DNA of 64,000 bases from Brevibacillus laterosporus (lineage in GTDB: Bacteria; Bacillota; Bacilli; Brevibacillales; Brevibacillaceae): NCBI GenBank assembly GCA_007833815.1, contig CP033464.1, positions 3,838,001-3,902,000 on the forward strand, in the 5' to 3' direction. The stretch's first letter is position 1. Each line of letters opens with the position of its first letter. Under the pieces are notes generated by a model. That model saw nothing but the letters and a program-made list of their open reading frames with translations. It was not told the DNA's origin and searched no databases. This document shows positions 26,781 to 35,803 of this stretch, one piece after another. The position numbers and the translations under genes were made by a program.

Positions 26781-28214
26781 TTAGGAATGAAATACTAGAG
26801 TCTTAATGATCACAGGTAGCACACGGCCATTTGCCAGTGGTTTTCCTATGTCGATGTAATCGCCGTTTTCTAATCGGATACTATCAATGCATATAACTTC
26901 TCGAGAAAATTGCAGTTGCTTATGCATGGTTTGACCTAACACTTTGGCAAAATCCATTTCGACAATAACCACTAGCGGCAAATCTACTTTTATCAAAGCT
27001 TCCATTCCACCGATTAAGGCTTGTGAAAGCTCCTGAATCTCTGTGAAGCTTGGACTTTTTTTCCCACGTATAGCAATGGCGACAGGTTGCCATTCATTTT
27101 CCAGAATGAACCAGCGCAATTTTTCTTTTAAGACATCTTGTAGATGAGCGAAACCTTGCGACTCATCCTCTTCCGTCAGCTTTAAAATGGGCAGATTTTT
27201 CATAGGAAAGTTTTCTTCTGTGTATGTAATGGTGCTACCACTAATCTCCGTTGTATGCGTACCTGCTCCCACCACAGTTGCCCGGATGGTTTCTACGGCT
27301 TGCACCAGTTTTATTTTTTCGCAGAGAGTGGATTGGCGAATCGCTTGTCCTAGCAAAATTCCTATATCCCCGTAAGCAAGTACATCATTTGTTTCCGGAT
27401 GATAGACATAATCAGCCACCCCGCCAGAGAAAGAGATATATTGGGGACGTATACTGTCGTCGATCCCGTGATGAGTTACGATGGTTTGATAAAATGGAGT
27501 ACGGTGTATCAGATTAACTGACTGTTCCAGTAGGCTTACCATCTCAATAACTACTTTACGCAACTGCTCTATATCGGCTGTATCACCTTCTTTCATATGT
27601 AGTTCCCTCTCGCTGATTAACTGCTTGATTTTATCTGCGATGTAGATAATTTTCCCTGAAGAAGGATCTATTTTGATGAGTCTACCGCCAATGTCCAGAC
27701 ACCCCGTACTAACCAACTCTCCTTCGTGAAATACCGCTAAGTTGGTTGTACCACCACCAATATCTAAGTTGACAACGGTAGCGCCCTTTTCTTCCGATAC
27801 TTTATCTATTCCAGCACCCTTGGCAGAAATAATGGATTCCAGATCTGGACCTGCCGTTGCTACAACAAAATCCCCGGCAAAACCACTCAAACGCTGCAAA
27901 ACATCTCTTGCATTTTGTTTTCGAGCGGTCTCACCCGTGATGATGACCGCCCCTGTTTGCACGTCTCCAGGTTGAACATGCGCTCGCTGATACTCTCTTT
28001 CTACAATTCTGCGTACCTCGTCGCTATTAATCTCGGTTTGCGAAAGTAACGGAGTAAAATGAATATCACTTCGATAGATAATCTCCTTATCCACGATTTT
28101 TATTCGAGGAACTCCAAAAGCAGATGCTGTATTCTCGATGCCGATCTTGCTAAACACCAACTGTGTGGTTGATGTCCCAATGTCAATCCCGACACTCAGC
28201 ACTTCTTCTCTCAT
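26781..28214 (-). CDS. eutA: EutA, ethanolamine ammonia-lyase reactivating factor
   Basis: 477 residues of an Hsp70/actin-like ATPase that removes damaged cobalamin from EutBC. Phosphate loops are SVGIDIGTSTTQLVFSK (about 7-23) and VVNLDIGGGTTNLAVF (about 145-160), with an adenosine motif SFSGGVADYVY (about 258). It precedes eutB with a 10-19 bp gap. GGTGG lies upstream of the ATG. Confidence 0.93.
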   Translation of the reverse strand: MREEVLSVGIDIGTSTTQLVFSKIGIENTASAFGVPRIKIVDKEIIYRSDIHFTPLLSQTEINSDEVRRIVEREYQRAHVQPGDVQTGAVIITGETARKQNARDVLQRLSGFAGDFVVATAGPDLESIISAKGAGIDKVSEEKGATVVNLDIGGGTTNLAVFHEGELVSTGCLDIGGRLIKIDPSSGKIIYIADKIKQLISERELHMKEGDTADIEQLRKVVIEMVSLLEQSVNLIHRTPFYQTIVTHHGIDDSIRPQYISFSGGVADYVYHPETNDVLAYGDIGILLGQAIRQSTLCEKIKLVQAVETIRATVVGAGTHTTEISGSTITYTEENFPMKNLPILKLTEEDESQGFAHLQDVLKEKLRWFILENEWQPVAIAIRGKKSPSFTEIQELSQALIGGMEALIKVDLPLVVIVEMDFAKVLGQTMHKQLQFSREVICIDSIRLENGDYIDIGKPLANGRVLPVIIKTLVFHS

Positions 28215-28226
28215 CCTGTTACCACC

Positions 28227-28667
28227 TCAAGTGTTTGTTGCAAGCAAATCTTTGATTTTTTCAAGACCTTGGCTTTCATAGCTACTCACATGAAAGATTT
28301 GTTCTGCTCCTGCTTCTCGTAAAAACTGTTCAGCACGGGTCAGTTTTTCTTGTTGTTCGCACCTATCTACTTTGCTGACAATACCAATCACAGGTTTGGC
28401 AAAAGCGCTAGCGAACTGAGCGGGAAACAAGCTAGTTTGATCTGTGCAATCTTGTACGAGCCCAATCAAATCACACTCCGCTGAGGTTACGATAAGCGCA
28501 CGGTAATAATTTCGGTTCTCAATATACTCACCAGGTGTATCAATAATATTTTCTACAGTTTCAATCATCTGTGTCTTATGGTAGCTGAGTTTGGCATTCA
28601 TGAGGGCCTGAGACAGGGTTGTTTTTCCACATCCCGTCCTACCTACTAACATCATTATTTTTCCCAT
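28227..28667 (-). CDS. eutP: EutP/PduV-type small GTPase
   Basis: 146 residues. P-loop GRTGCGKTT (9-17), G3 DTPGEY (about 44), and SKVD (about 98-101) in place of NKxD. Salmonella EutP has acetate kinase activity, and PduV has been linked to localisation of the compartment; which role applies here is not visible. It lies between eutS and eutA with tight spacing. Confidence 0.9.
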   Translation of the reverse strand: MGKIMMLVGRTGCGKTTLSQALMNAKLSYHKTQMIETVENIIDTPGEYIENRNYYRALIVTSAECDLIGLVQDCTDQTSLFPAQFASAFAKPVIGIVSKVDRCEQQEKLTRAEQFLREAGAEQIFHVSSYESQGLEKIKDLLATNT

Positions 28668-28669
28668 TG

Positions 28670-29014
28670 CTATGACCTCGTTATGGATGCGGATGAAAAA
28701 TGTAATACCTTGGAAAGCATGTTTAGTACTTCTCGTAATGCAGATTCCACACTTGAAATGTCTCCCGTAATGACAAGCGAACCACTGAATCTATCTACGA
28801 ATCCAATGGAAACATCTGCTGACTTCGTGGCCACATCTGCTGCAATGATGGATGCCTCACTTGGTGTTATGGTAAGGATTCCAATCGCTTTGATATTTTC
28901 AGAGAGAAGCCCCAACTTTTTATACAAATCGGGATTAGGATTTGCAATCAAGTGCGCGAGGGTCACCTGTTTTCCGGGAACATACTCTTGTATGACACGT
29001 TGTTTCTCTTCCAT
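28670..29014 (-). CDS. eutS: EutS, bent-hexamer BMC shell protein
   Basis: 114 residues from ATG 29014 ([20 protein letters not shown] matches EutS/PduU starts; an upstream GTG at 29029 is possible). The permuted BMC fold has [40 protein letters not shown]. The N-terminal strand forms the small barrel on one face of the hexamer. First gene of the operon, so the operon promoter lies within 29015-29165. Confidence 0.9.
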   Translation of the reverse strand: MEEKQRVIQEYVPGKQVTLAHLIANPNPDLYKKLGLLSENIKAIGILTITPSEASIIAADVATKSADVSIGFVDRFSGSLVITGDISSVESALREVLNMLSKVLHFSSASITRS

Positions 29015-29165
29015 ATGCTTAATCACCACACTTGTAGTTATTATGATTGTAAGGTAGAGAAAATATGCTCTTAATGTAAAACATGTTTTTATAAAAAAAG
29101 TATGAAATAAATCAGGCTAATGAAAGACAAACTAACTTTATTCCTCCTATCAAAAGGAGAAAGAT
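29015..29165. promoter_or_regulatory. Divergent control region between eutS and eutG
   Basis: 150 AT-rich bases between the eutS start and the leader ORF of eutG. Several TATA-like hexamers exist, but no convincing -35/-10 pair could be chosen. I see no B12 riboswitch and no paired ANTAR-type hairpins here, unlike the described Listeria and Enterococcus eut loci. Confidence 0.4.
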
Positions 29166-29255
29166 ATGAAATCGGATATAAGTTTACGACCCTTCTTCGT
29201 TTTTTGGGGAGCCACCTACTTAGGTATTCCTTGCGATAGACGTATGTTCATTTGA
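29166..29255 (+). CDS. Possible 29-residue leader ORF upstream of eutG
   Basis: ATG behind a strong SD, AAAGGAGAAAGAT, reading MKSDISLRPFFVFWGATYLG then IPCDRRMFI and TGA. The stop overlaps the SD of the next gene (TGAAAGGAG). The 18-bp SD-plus-start block (aaaggagaaagatatgaa) is repeated exactly at the eutG start, so it arose by local duplication or serves as a coupled leader. Confidence 0.35.
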   Translation: MKSDISLRPFFVFWGATYLGIPCDRRMFI

Positions 29256-29267
29256 AAGGAGAAAGAT

Positions 29268-30425
29268 ATGAACCATTTCCAGGTAAAAACCATAGTTCAC
29301 TTCGGGGCAGACGCATTAACTAGCCTCCAACGTATTGAGAATAAACGTATTTTAGTGGTGACAGATCCCTTTATGATCAAATCCGGTATGATTGAAAAAG
29401 TAAAACAACAACTCGAGGAAAAAAACGAACATATCACTATTTTTCATAACATCGTGCCAGATCCTCCACTAGAAAATATCGTGAACGGTGTACAGATCAT
29501 GAGTGCAGCTGACCCAGATATCGTGATTGCCTTAGGCGGAGGGTCAGCTATAGATGCAGCAAAGGCGATTTGTCTGTTTAAAAATCGCATGAATCAGAAG
29601 GAAACGGTTGCAAAAGAAGTGACATTCATTGCCGTGCCAACTACCAGTGGAACTGGCTCTGAGGTGACGAATTTTTCTGTGGTTACGGATAGTAGCAAAA
29701 ATGTAAAATACCCTCTTGTTTCTGATGAAATGCTGCCTACCGAAGCCATACTAGACCCTGAACTCGTCAAAACGGTCCCTCCTTTTATAACAGCTGATAC
29801 CGGCATAGATGTGTTGACTCATGCGCTGGAAGCCTACGTATCTACGCTTTCTTCCGACTTTACAGATGCTTTTTCAGAGAAAGCCATTCGTCTGGTTTTT
29901 GCCTATTTAGAAAAATCGTTCCGAAACGGAGAAGATCATCTGGCCCGCGAAAAAATGCATAATGCCTCCTGTATAGCCGGTCTTGCCTTTAATGCTACCT
30001 CACTTGGTATCAGCCACAGTATGGCACATATTATTGGAGCAAAATTTCATATCTCTCATGGGAGAAGCAATGGCATTGTTCTGCCATACGTTATTGAATA
30101 CAATGCCAACATTAAAGGGTACACGGATCGCAATTTTAGTATGGCAGCCAGCAAATATGCAGATATTGCCAAACTTTTAAATTTACCTTCCTCCGATACA
30201 CGAAACGGAGTGAAAAATCTGATTTTAGCAGTGAAAAAACTTCGAAAAGAGTTAGGAATGCCCGCCTCTCTAAAAGAAGCTGGTGTAAAAAAAGAGGAGT
30301 TTTATCGGGAGCTAGACAATTTGGTCGAAGTGGCCATGCAGGATAAGTGTACGATAACAAATCCGCGTACCCCTAGCGTTAAGGAAATAAAGTCTTTGTT
30401 TGAACAAGCTTATGTAGGTAAATAA
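29268..30425 (+). CDS. eutG: Iron-dependent alcohol dehydrogenase, EutG/PduQ type
   Basis: 385 residues of the group III Fe-ADH family. It reduces acetaldehyde to ethanol, regenerating NAD+ for EutE within the compartment. NAD-binding GGGSAIDAAKAI (about residue 93), PTTSGTGSEVTNFSVV, DTGIDVLTHALEAYVS (metal ligands His/Asp) and GISHSMAHIIGAKFHISHGR. It lies next to eutS but on the opposite strand, an arrangement that allows separate control. The assignment to eut rather than general fermentation comes from its position and its resemblance to EutG/PduQ. Confidence 0.85.
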   Translation: MNHFQVKTIVHFGADALTSLQRIENKRILVVTDPFMIKSGMIEKVKQQLEEKNEHITIFHNIVPDPPLENIVNGVQIMSAADPDIVIALGGGSAIDAAKAICLFKNRMNQKETVAKEVTFIAVPTTSGTGSEVTNFSVVTDSSKNVKYPLVSDEMLPTEAILDPELVKTVPPFITADTGIDVLTHALEAYVSTLSSDFTDAFSEKAIRLVFAYLEKSFRNGEDHLAREKMHNASCIAGLAFNATSLGISHSMAHIIGAKFHISHGRSNGIVLPYVIEYNANIKGYTDRNFSMAASKYADIAKLLNLPSSDTRNGVKNLILAVKKLRKELGMPASLKEAGVKKEEFYRELDNLVEVAMQDKCTITNPRTPSVKEIKSLFEQAYVGK

Positions 30426-30469
30426 AATCGTTTTTTTCGCCTATTTTTGTTATCAATTTTTTTTAGCTA

Positions 30470-30498
30470 TTGACAATTCCGAAATGTACCAGTATGAT
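30470..30498 (+). promoter_or_regulatory. Consensus sigma-A promoter of mgtA
   Basis: TTGACA at 30470-30475, a 17-bp spacer, TATGAT at 30493-30498. Transcription should start near 30505, a few bases before the M-box. Confidence 0.8.
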
Positions 30499-30509
30499 TC
30501 ACTAGTAAC

Positions 30510-30680
30510 AAATAAGTCCTCGTTAGGTGAGGCTCCTATACAAACATAGGCCACTGCCCAGAAATATCGAAAGATGCCCATGGGTAGAACAGGAACTGTC
30601 GGATTAAGGCTTTTCTTAAGGTGGCTAAGAGATCGTTATTCTCTTTACGTTGTATAGTGCCAAAACTCGACTAGGGGGAA
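30510..30680 (+). promoter_or_regulatory. M-box (ykoK-type) magnesium riboswitch
   Basis: The conserved core is plain: CGTTAGGTGAGGCTCCTATA, then AGGCCACTGCCCAGAAAT, TCGAAAGATGCCCATGGGT, AACAGGAACTGTCGG and TTAAGGTGGCTAAGAG. M-box RNAs bind several Mg2+ ions and fold compactly, favouring termination when Mg2+ is plentiful. It is placed between a strong promoter and an intrinsic terminator upstream of a Mg2+ transport ATPase, the expected context. End points are approximate. Confidence 0.93.
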
Positions 30681-30712
30681 CGAAAATGCTTATTTTTGTA
30701 TGCATACTTCAG

Positions 30713-30740
30713 ACCCTCTAGTTATTCTAGAGGGTTTTTC
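30713..30740 (+). terminator. M-box expression-platform terminator
   Basis: ACCCTCTAG, loop TTATT, CTAGAGGGT, then TTTTTC. About 35 nt past the aptamer. Likely the regulated terminator of the riboswitch. Confidence 0.85.
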
Positions 30741-30764
30741 ATTTTGTAAAGGGGGGAATCCCAC

Positions 30765-30923
30765 ATGGAAGACAGTCCTAGTAGTAGTAGTCGAATAAAG
30801 CAGGTATTTCAACATTCTGTATCAAGAGAGAAGCATATTTTCTATGCTCTTACATGTTTGCTATGCTCTTTTTTTCGCCCTCCTTTACCAACAACGTGGG
30901 TGTATTTAAGTATGCGTACTTGA
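30765..30923 (+). CDS. Possible 52-residue leader ORF between M-box and mgtA
   Basis: ATG behind GGGGGGAATCCCAC. The product begins MEDSPSSSSRIKQVF, has a hydrophobic/Cys stretch (FYALTCLLCSFF) and RPPLPTT near the end. It ends 33 bp before a second terminator-like hairpin. Position and proline content recall mgtL-type leader peptides of enterobacteria, but there is no sequence similarity, so this is speculative. Confidence 0.3.
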   Translation: MEDSPSSSSRIKQVFQHSVSREKHIFYALTCLLCSFFRPPLPTTWVYLSMRT

Positions 30924-30955
30924 CATGCGAGTGCATAGAAAAATAGTTCAGCTAG

Positions 30956-30981
30956 CTCTCTCTTACAGGGGGAGTTTTTTT
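30956..30981 (+). terminator. Second terminator-like hairpin before mgtA
   Basis: CTCTCTC, loop TTACA, GGGGGAG (seven pairs, two G-U), then seven T. It lies 33 bp upstream of the mgtA start in the riboswitch-controlled leader. Confidence 0.5.
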
Positions 30982-31013
30982 GTGTCTATTTTTCACACTC
31001 GGGAGGTAACAAC

Positions 31014-33620
31014 ATGAAACGACAAAAACATATCAATAAAACATCTTTGAACCACGACATTTCTTCTCATTTGATCGAAGCATCTACAATGCATATCGAT
31101 ACCCTTATGCAATCGTTATCTACAACCATGAATGGGCTATCGGAACCTGAAGTCAACGAGCGATTGAATCAATACGGAAAAAATCAAATTGCCCATGAAA
31201 AACAGCCCGCTTGGTATATACAGCTTCTTTCATGCTTCAAGAATCCATTTATACTGATTTTGCTTGGGTTAGATATATTCTCCTACTTTTCAGATGATTT
31301 AGAAGCAGCCATCATCATCAGCACGATGGTTTCCATCAGCGTGCTAATCACCTTTACTCAGGAATTCCGTTCCATACGGACAGCAGAAAAACTGAAAGCG
31401 ATGGTCAAAACAACTGCAACAGTAACCCGACTATCCACAAAACAAGAGATCGATATGGAGAGACTAGTACCTGGTGACATGATCCATCTTTCAGCCGGAG
31501 ATCTTGTTCCAGCAGATGTTCGAATTCTCTTCTCCAAAGATCTGTTTGTCAGTGAATCGGCTCTCACCGGTGAAGCCTTACCCGTAGAAAAACAAGCTTC
31601 CGCCCTTCAATCTCTAAATGCATTAGAACTTTCAAATATTTGTTATATGGGGACAAACGTGATTAGTGGTTCTGCCACTGCCCTAGTGGTTTCGACCGGG
31701 TCTTCTACTTACTTTGGTTCTATGACAAAAACATTGGTAGGTAAACGTCCGTTGACAAGCTTTGATAAAGGCGTGAACAGCGTTACCTTTGTCCTTATTC
31801 GCTTTATGTTAATTATGGTTCCCATCATTTTCTTCATAAATGGTTTTACTAAAGGTGATTGGATGGAAGCTCTTTTCTTCGGGTTATCAGTTGCTGTTGG
31901 CTTAACGCCAGAAATGCTCCCCGTTATTGTTACAGCCAATCTAGCCAAAGGTGCGATCAGCATGGCTCGCAACAAAGTGGTTGTAAAGAGACTCAATGCT
32001 ATCCAAAATTTTGGAGCTATGGACATTTTATGCACAGACAAGACGGGAACACTTACTCAAGATAAAATCGTTTTAGAAAAGCATTTGGATATTTATGGGA
32101 ACGAAAGTAAGAACGTATTGGAGTATGCCTATTTAAACAGTTACCATCAAACAGGATTAAAAAATTTATTAGATGTTGCCGTCTTAGAGCATGCCGAGCT
32201 AACCGACGTTCTGGGAGCCGAGAAGAGCTATCAAAAAATAGATGAAATACCTTTCGATTTTAATCGACGCAGAATGTCAGTGGCATTAGAAAAAAACAAT
32301 GGAGGACGTATTCTCATTTGTAAAGGGGCTATGGAAGAAATTCTAAGTATTTGTACTGAAGTATCTACTAATGGACAAATCGTGCCCCTTACATCACAAA
32401 TGACGGATAACATACAAGAAGTTGTACATGGATTAAACACAGATGGTTTACGTGTTGTCGCCGTTGCCATTAAACATTCTGACTCAATAGACAATTCGTA
32501 CAGCGTCAAAGATGAGAGTGATATGATTCTTGTAGGATACATTGGCTTTTTAGATCCACCAAAGGAAAGTGCCGCAACCGCAATACAAGCACTGAATAAA
32601 AACGGTGTCGATGTCAAAGTCCTTACAGGTGATAATGCAGCAGTTACTCGTAAGGTTTGTAAAGACATAGGTTTACAAGTAGATCGGATTGTTCTAGGAA
32701 GTGAAATTGATGATATAACGGATGAGATGCTAGCTGATCTAGCTGAAAAGACAACAGTCTTTGCCAAGCTGAATCCGCTACAAAAGGCAAGAATTGTTCG
32801 AGCACTTCAAAGTAAAGGTCACACTGTGGGGTTCATGGGGGATGGAATCAATGACGCAGCATCTTTACGTGATGCAGATGTGGGAATTTCGGTGGATACA
32901 GCAGTCGATATCGCAAAAGAATCAGCAGATATCATTTTGTTAGAAAAAAGCTTGATGGTTTTAGAAAAAGGAGTTATCGAAGGGCGTAGAACGTTTGGGA
33001 ACATAATTAAATATATCAAGATGACGGCTAGTTCCAATTTTGGTAATGTATTTAGTGTACTGGGTTCAAGTGCATTCCTGCCTTTCCTCCCCATGTTACC
33101 CATTCACTTGTTAATTCAAAATTTGTTTTACGATATTTCAATGCTATCCATCCCTTGGGACAACATGGATAAGAAATTTTTACAGACTCCAAGAAAGTGG
33201 GATGCTAAATCGGTGGGTCGATTCATGATCTTCATCGGTCCTATTAGCTCGATCTTCGATTATGCTACCTATTTCGTCATGTATTATGTATTTGCAGCCA
33301 ATACCATTGCTGATCAATCCTTATTCCAATCTGGCTGGTTTATCGAAGGACTATTGTCTCAAACTCTCATTGTGCATATGATTCGCACAGAAAAAATACC
33401 ATTTATTCAGAGTCGAGCTAGTTTACCGGTATTACTTTTAACCAGTGTCATTATCATTGCGGGAATCTATATACCGTTCTCTGCATTTGGAGCAAGTGTT
33501 GGATTACAGCCGTTACCACTGGAATATTTCCCTTGGTTAGTAGGAATATTACTTAGTTATGCTCTCCTCACCCATTTCATAAAAAAATGGTACATTCGTA
33601 AATTTAATGAATGGTTGTAA
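31014..33620 (+). CDS. mgtA: Mg2+-importing P-type ATPase
   Basis: 868 residues, type IIIB P-ATPase of the cytoplasmic membrane, importing Mg2+. N-terminal cation-ATPase region, two helices, actuator domain with SALTGEALPVEK (about 182-193), the phosphorylation motif CTDKTGTLTQD (Asp about residue 342), hinge MGDGINDAASLRDADVGISV (about 608-627) and six C-terminal helices. Has a strong SD (GGGAGG). The M-box upstream is independent evidence for the Mg2+ role. No MgtC-like gene follows. Confidence 0.95.
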   Translation: MKRQKHINKTSLNHDISSHLIEASTMHIDTLMQSLSTTMNGLSEPEVNERLNQYGKNQIAHEKQPAWYIQLLSCFKNPFILILLGLDIFSYFSDDLEAAIIISTMVSISVLITFTQEFRSIRTAEKLKAMVKTTATVTRLSTKQEIDMERLVPGDMIHLSAGDLVPADVRILFSKDLFVSESALTGEALPVEKQASALQSLNALELSNICYMGTNVISGSATALVVSTGSSTYFGSMTKTLVGKRPLTSFDKGVNSVTFVLIRFMLIMVPIIFFINGFTKGDWMEALFFGLSVAVGLTPEMLPVIVTANLAKGAISMARNKVVVKRLNAIQNFGAMDILCTDKTGTLTQDKIVLEKHLDIYGNESKNVLEYAYLNSYHQTGLKNLLDVAVLEHAELTDVLGAEKSYQKIDEIPFDFNRRRMSVALEKNNGGRILICKGAMEEILSICTEVSTNGQIVPLTSQMTDNIQEVVHGLNTDGLRVVAVAIKHSDSIDNSYSVKDESDMILVGYIGFLDPPKESAATAIQALNKNGVDVKVLTGDNAAVTRKVCKDIGLQVDRIVLGSEIDDITDEMLADLAEKTTVFAKLNPLQKARIVRALQSKGHTVGFMGDGINDAASLRDADVGISVDTAVDIAKESADIILLEKSLMVLEKGVIEGRRTFGNIIKYIKMTASSNFGNVFSVLGSSAFLPFLPMLPIHLLIQNLFYDISMLSIPWDNMDKKFLQTPRKWDAKSVGRFMIFIGPISSIFDYATYFVMYYVFAANTIADQSLFQSGWFIEGLLSQTLIVHMIRTEKIPFIQSRASLPVLLLTSVIIIAGIYIPFSAFGASVGLQPLPLEYFPWLVGILLSYALLTHFIKKWYIRKFNEWL

Positions 33621-33819
33621 GCTAACCTACAAATTAGAGGAGGATCGTGTATAAATCTTTCGGGTCCAATTCCCCACCCCATATGGACCCAAAGCAAGAA
33701 TAGGCATAGCTCGTATCGTAATTCGTGTACGTACAGCAATCATTTGGGGAGCATCTGGTCTTTTACATATTGCTATCGGAAAACTATGTAAGCCGAGGCA
33801 ATCTACAACGGTGCTCCTC
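33621..33819. other. Short intergenic region, nothing recognised
   Basis: About 200 bases between the mgtA stop and the end of the convergent DUF423 gene. An AGAGGAGGATCG after mgtA resembles a ribosome binding site, but no start or open frame worth calling follows. No clear terminator seen. Confidence 0.4.
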
Positions 33820-34194
33820 TTATGATTTCTTTCTCACTGCCAATACTACAAAAAGCCAACCCAATAAGAAACAGACGCCGCCGATCGGGGTAATAGCTCC
33901 TAGCATTTTAACTCCTGTTGCACATAAGAGATACAGGGAACCCGAGAAGATGAGAATACCAGCCAACAAGAAATTACCCGCCCATTTCAACATCTTAGAC
34001 TCACCTAGTTGATTACCCAACAGCCCGACGAATAACAAGCCTAGTGCGTGATACATTTGGTAACGTACCCCAGTTTCAAAAGTGGCCAACCCTTTTGCAT
34101 CCAACATCTTTTCGAGAACATGAGCACCGAAAGCTCCTAAAGCTACTCCTAACAATGCTAAAAAGGCACCAGCTGTTACATAACGTTTTAACAT
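33820..34194 (-). CDS. DUF423 membrane protein (YwdK-like)
   Basis: 124 residues with four hydrophobic helices. The N-terminal signature GAFLALLGVALGAFGAHVLE and TGVRYQMYHALGLLFVGLL are the DUF423 hallmark; the rest is GILIFSGSLYLLCATGV and CFLLGWLFVVLAV. Function unknown in the family. It has a good SD (AGGAGG). Likely monocistronic. Confidence 0.88.
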   Translation of the reverse strand: MLKRYVTAGAFLALLGVALGAFGAHVLEKMLDAKGLATFETGVRYQMYHALGLLFVGLLGNQLGESKMLKWAGNFLLAGILIFSGSLYLLCATGVKMLGAITPIGGVCFLLGWLFVVLAVRKKS

Positions 34195-34650
34195 AAAAGC
34201 CTCCTATTTTTTGAGCACATTCCCATCATATTCTGTCAGAAAACATCTATTATTCATATCATAGCATGTCGACAGTAGGAAAAAAACACAAGTGAACCAT
34301 AACCCATGAAAAAACCGTGACGGACAAAATAAGCCCATTCTTATGTCCTGCTTATACATGACTTGGTATCGTGGCTATCGGCCCACATGGCTCTCTGTTT
34401 GGAAAGCATTCTTCTGGTTGAACATCCTTGCCTTTTACCTCACACGATCGAAAGCGTGCAGTAGAGCAAGCAAGAACATTTACTAAGTCTTAAAATGACT
34501 CTAGACAAATTAAAAACGAAAACAAGTAGGCCTATATGGATAAAGTAGCCCGCTGTTTTCGTTTCCCTTTATCAGTCATTGGTACAAGATCAATGTTTCC
34601 TTTCCATGTATACTATTTATGGGAAATACTGAATATAAAGGAGCTTATAT
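34195..34650. other. Intergenic region with long-loop hairpin
   Basis: 456 bases between divergent genes. The only structure seen is AAACGAAAACA against TGTTTTCGTTT (34514-34564), an 11-bp perfect stem with a 29-nt loop. Its partial T-rich flank (TCCCTTTA) is weak for a terminator. It may serve the MBL gene leader. No coding frame supported. Confidence 0.4.
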
Positions 34651-35475
34651 ATGTTACATTTCATCTGTACTACATGCGGAGTTCAATACCCTAGAAGCAA
34701 GGAAGTTCCCCCTTATTGTGTTATTTGTAAGGAAGAAAGACAATATGTGAACCCTATTGGACAAACGTGGACAACACTAGAAGAGATGCAACAAAAGAAA
34801 GTCTATACGAATGAAATTTTACAAAAAGAAGACGGATTATTTAGTATTACAACGAAACCAAAATTTGCAATCGGACAAAATGCGTACCTCGTACAAAGTA
34901 ATGGTCTTCATCTTTTGTGGGATTGCATTACCTATTTGGATCAATCAACCGTTGAGGAGTTACAGACATTAGGTGGAATCCAAGCAATTGCCCTTTCTCA
35001 TCCACATTATTATTCGACACAAGTGGAATGGGCAGAAACCTTTAACGCTCCCATCTATGTTCATGAAGCTGATAAAGAATGGATCACTCGTCCCAGTGAA
35101 CACATCGTTTACTGGTCAGGAGAGTCTCATGCCTTGACCGATCAATTGACCATTCAGCGATTGGGAGGACATTTTAAAGGCGGGTCTGTCTTACATTGGA
35201 AAGATGGAAATAACGGCAAAGGTCTTCTTTTAACAGGGGATATCATTCAAGTAGTGGCAGACAATTCATGGGTAAGCTTTATGTATAGCTATCCGAACCT
35301 AATTCCATTACCTGCAAATAAAGTAAGAGAAATGGCTGATAGAGTAAAGGGATTACCATTTAATCGACTATACAATGCCTTTCATGGAATAGTAGCCGAG
35401 CATGCAAATGAAACTGTGCAAAAATCTGCTGAGCGATATATCAAGGCTTTAGAGGGACAGTTATTTGAAACATGA
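34651..35475 (+). CDS. MBL-fold metallohydrolase with zinc-ribbon N-terminus
   Basis: 274 residues. Residues 1-30 form a small zinc-ribbon/rubredoxin-like unit (FICTTCGVQYPRS, PPYCVICK; four Cys as CxxC pairs). A beta-lactamase-fold domain follows: LLWDCITYLD, then IALSHPHYYSTQVEW (modified HxHxDH: His-Pro-His-Tyr-Tyr), RLGGHFKGGSVLHWK, LLLTGDIIQVV and AFHGIVAEHA. The HxHYYS variant lacks the Asp usual for the second metal, so it may be a mono-metal enzyme or non-hydrolytic. Substrate unknown. SD AAAGGAG upstream. Confidence 0.8.
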   Translation: MLHFICTTCGVQYPRSKEVPPYCVICKEERQYVNPIGQTWTTLEEMQQKKVYTNEILQKEDGLFSITTKPKFAIGQNAYLVQSNGLHLLWDCITYLDQSTVEELQTLGGIQAIALSHPHYYSTQVEWAETFNAPIYVHEADKEWITRPSEHIVYWSGESHALTDQLTIQRLGGHFKGGSVLHWKDGNNGKGLLLTGDIIQVVADNSWVSFMYSYPNLIPLPANKVREMADRVKGLPFNRLYNAFHGIVAEHANETVQKSAERYIKALEGQLFET

Positions 35476-35630
35476 TTAGGCAGGAATAATTGATTGAATA
35501 TTGTAGCAAGACTGGCCATTATGCTAGCCTTAACCTATTCCTCCTTTCACGATTAAGTGGCTTTTGCCCCACGAGAACCCTAGTTCCTATCCCTCAAAAT
35601 TAGAACTTATACTTCACCCTCTAAATCAAC

Positions 35631-35658
35631 AAAAAAGGAAGGGACCTAAGTCCCTTCC
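35631..35658 (-). terminator. Intrinsic terminator of the YhdH-like gene
   Basis: GGAAGGGAC, loop CTAA, GTCCCTTCC, a perfect 9-bp stem. TTTTTT follows on the minus strand. It lies 146 bp downstream of the gene. Confidence 0.7.
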
Positions 35659-35803
35659 AAGCGTTTTATTCATCGTTCTACTCACTACATTTGTGGATAA
35701 AAGGATATTTTACCCCAACCAATCGCAGGGGAATTAAGAGTAACAGTTATCCTGTTACTTTACCCGTAACATAAGGACACAAAACAGAAGGTTCTAGCGT
35801 CAA

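Noticed and set aside
29015-29165. Searched for a B12 riboswitch or ANTAR antiterminator hairpins
   Set aside because: No B12-box (GCCACTG) and no paired terminator-like stems were found in this short region.
30600-30680. Reading the region as a coding gene or T-box
   Set aside because: The M-box core elements are clear and in the right order; no T-box specifier or TGGNACC sequence is present.
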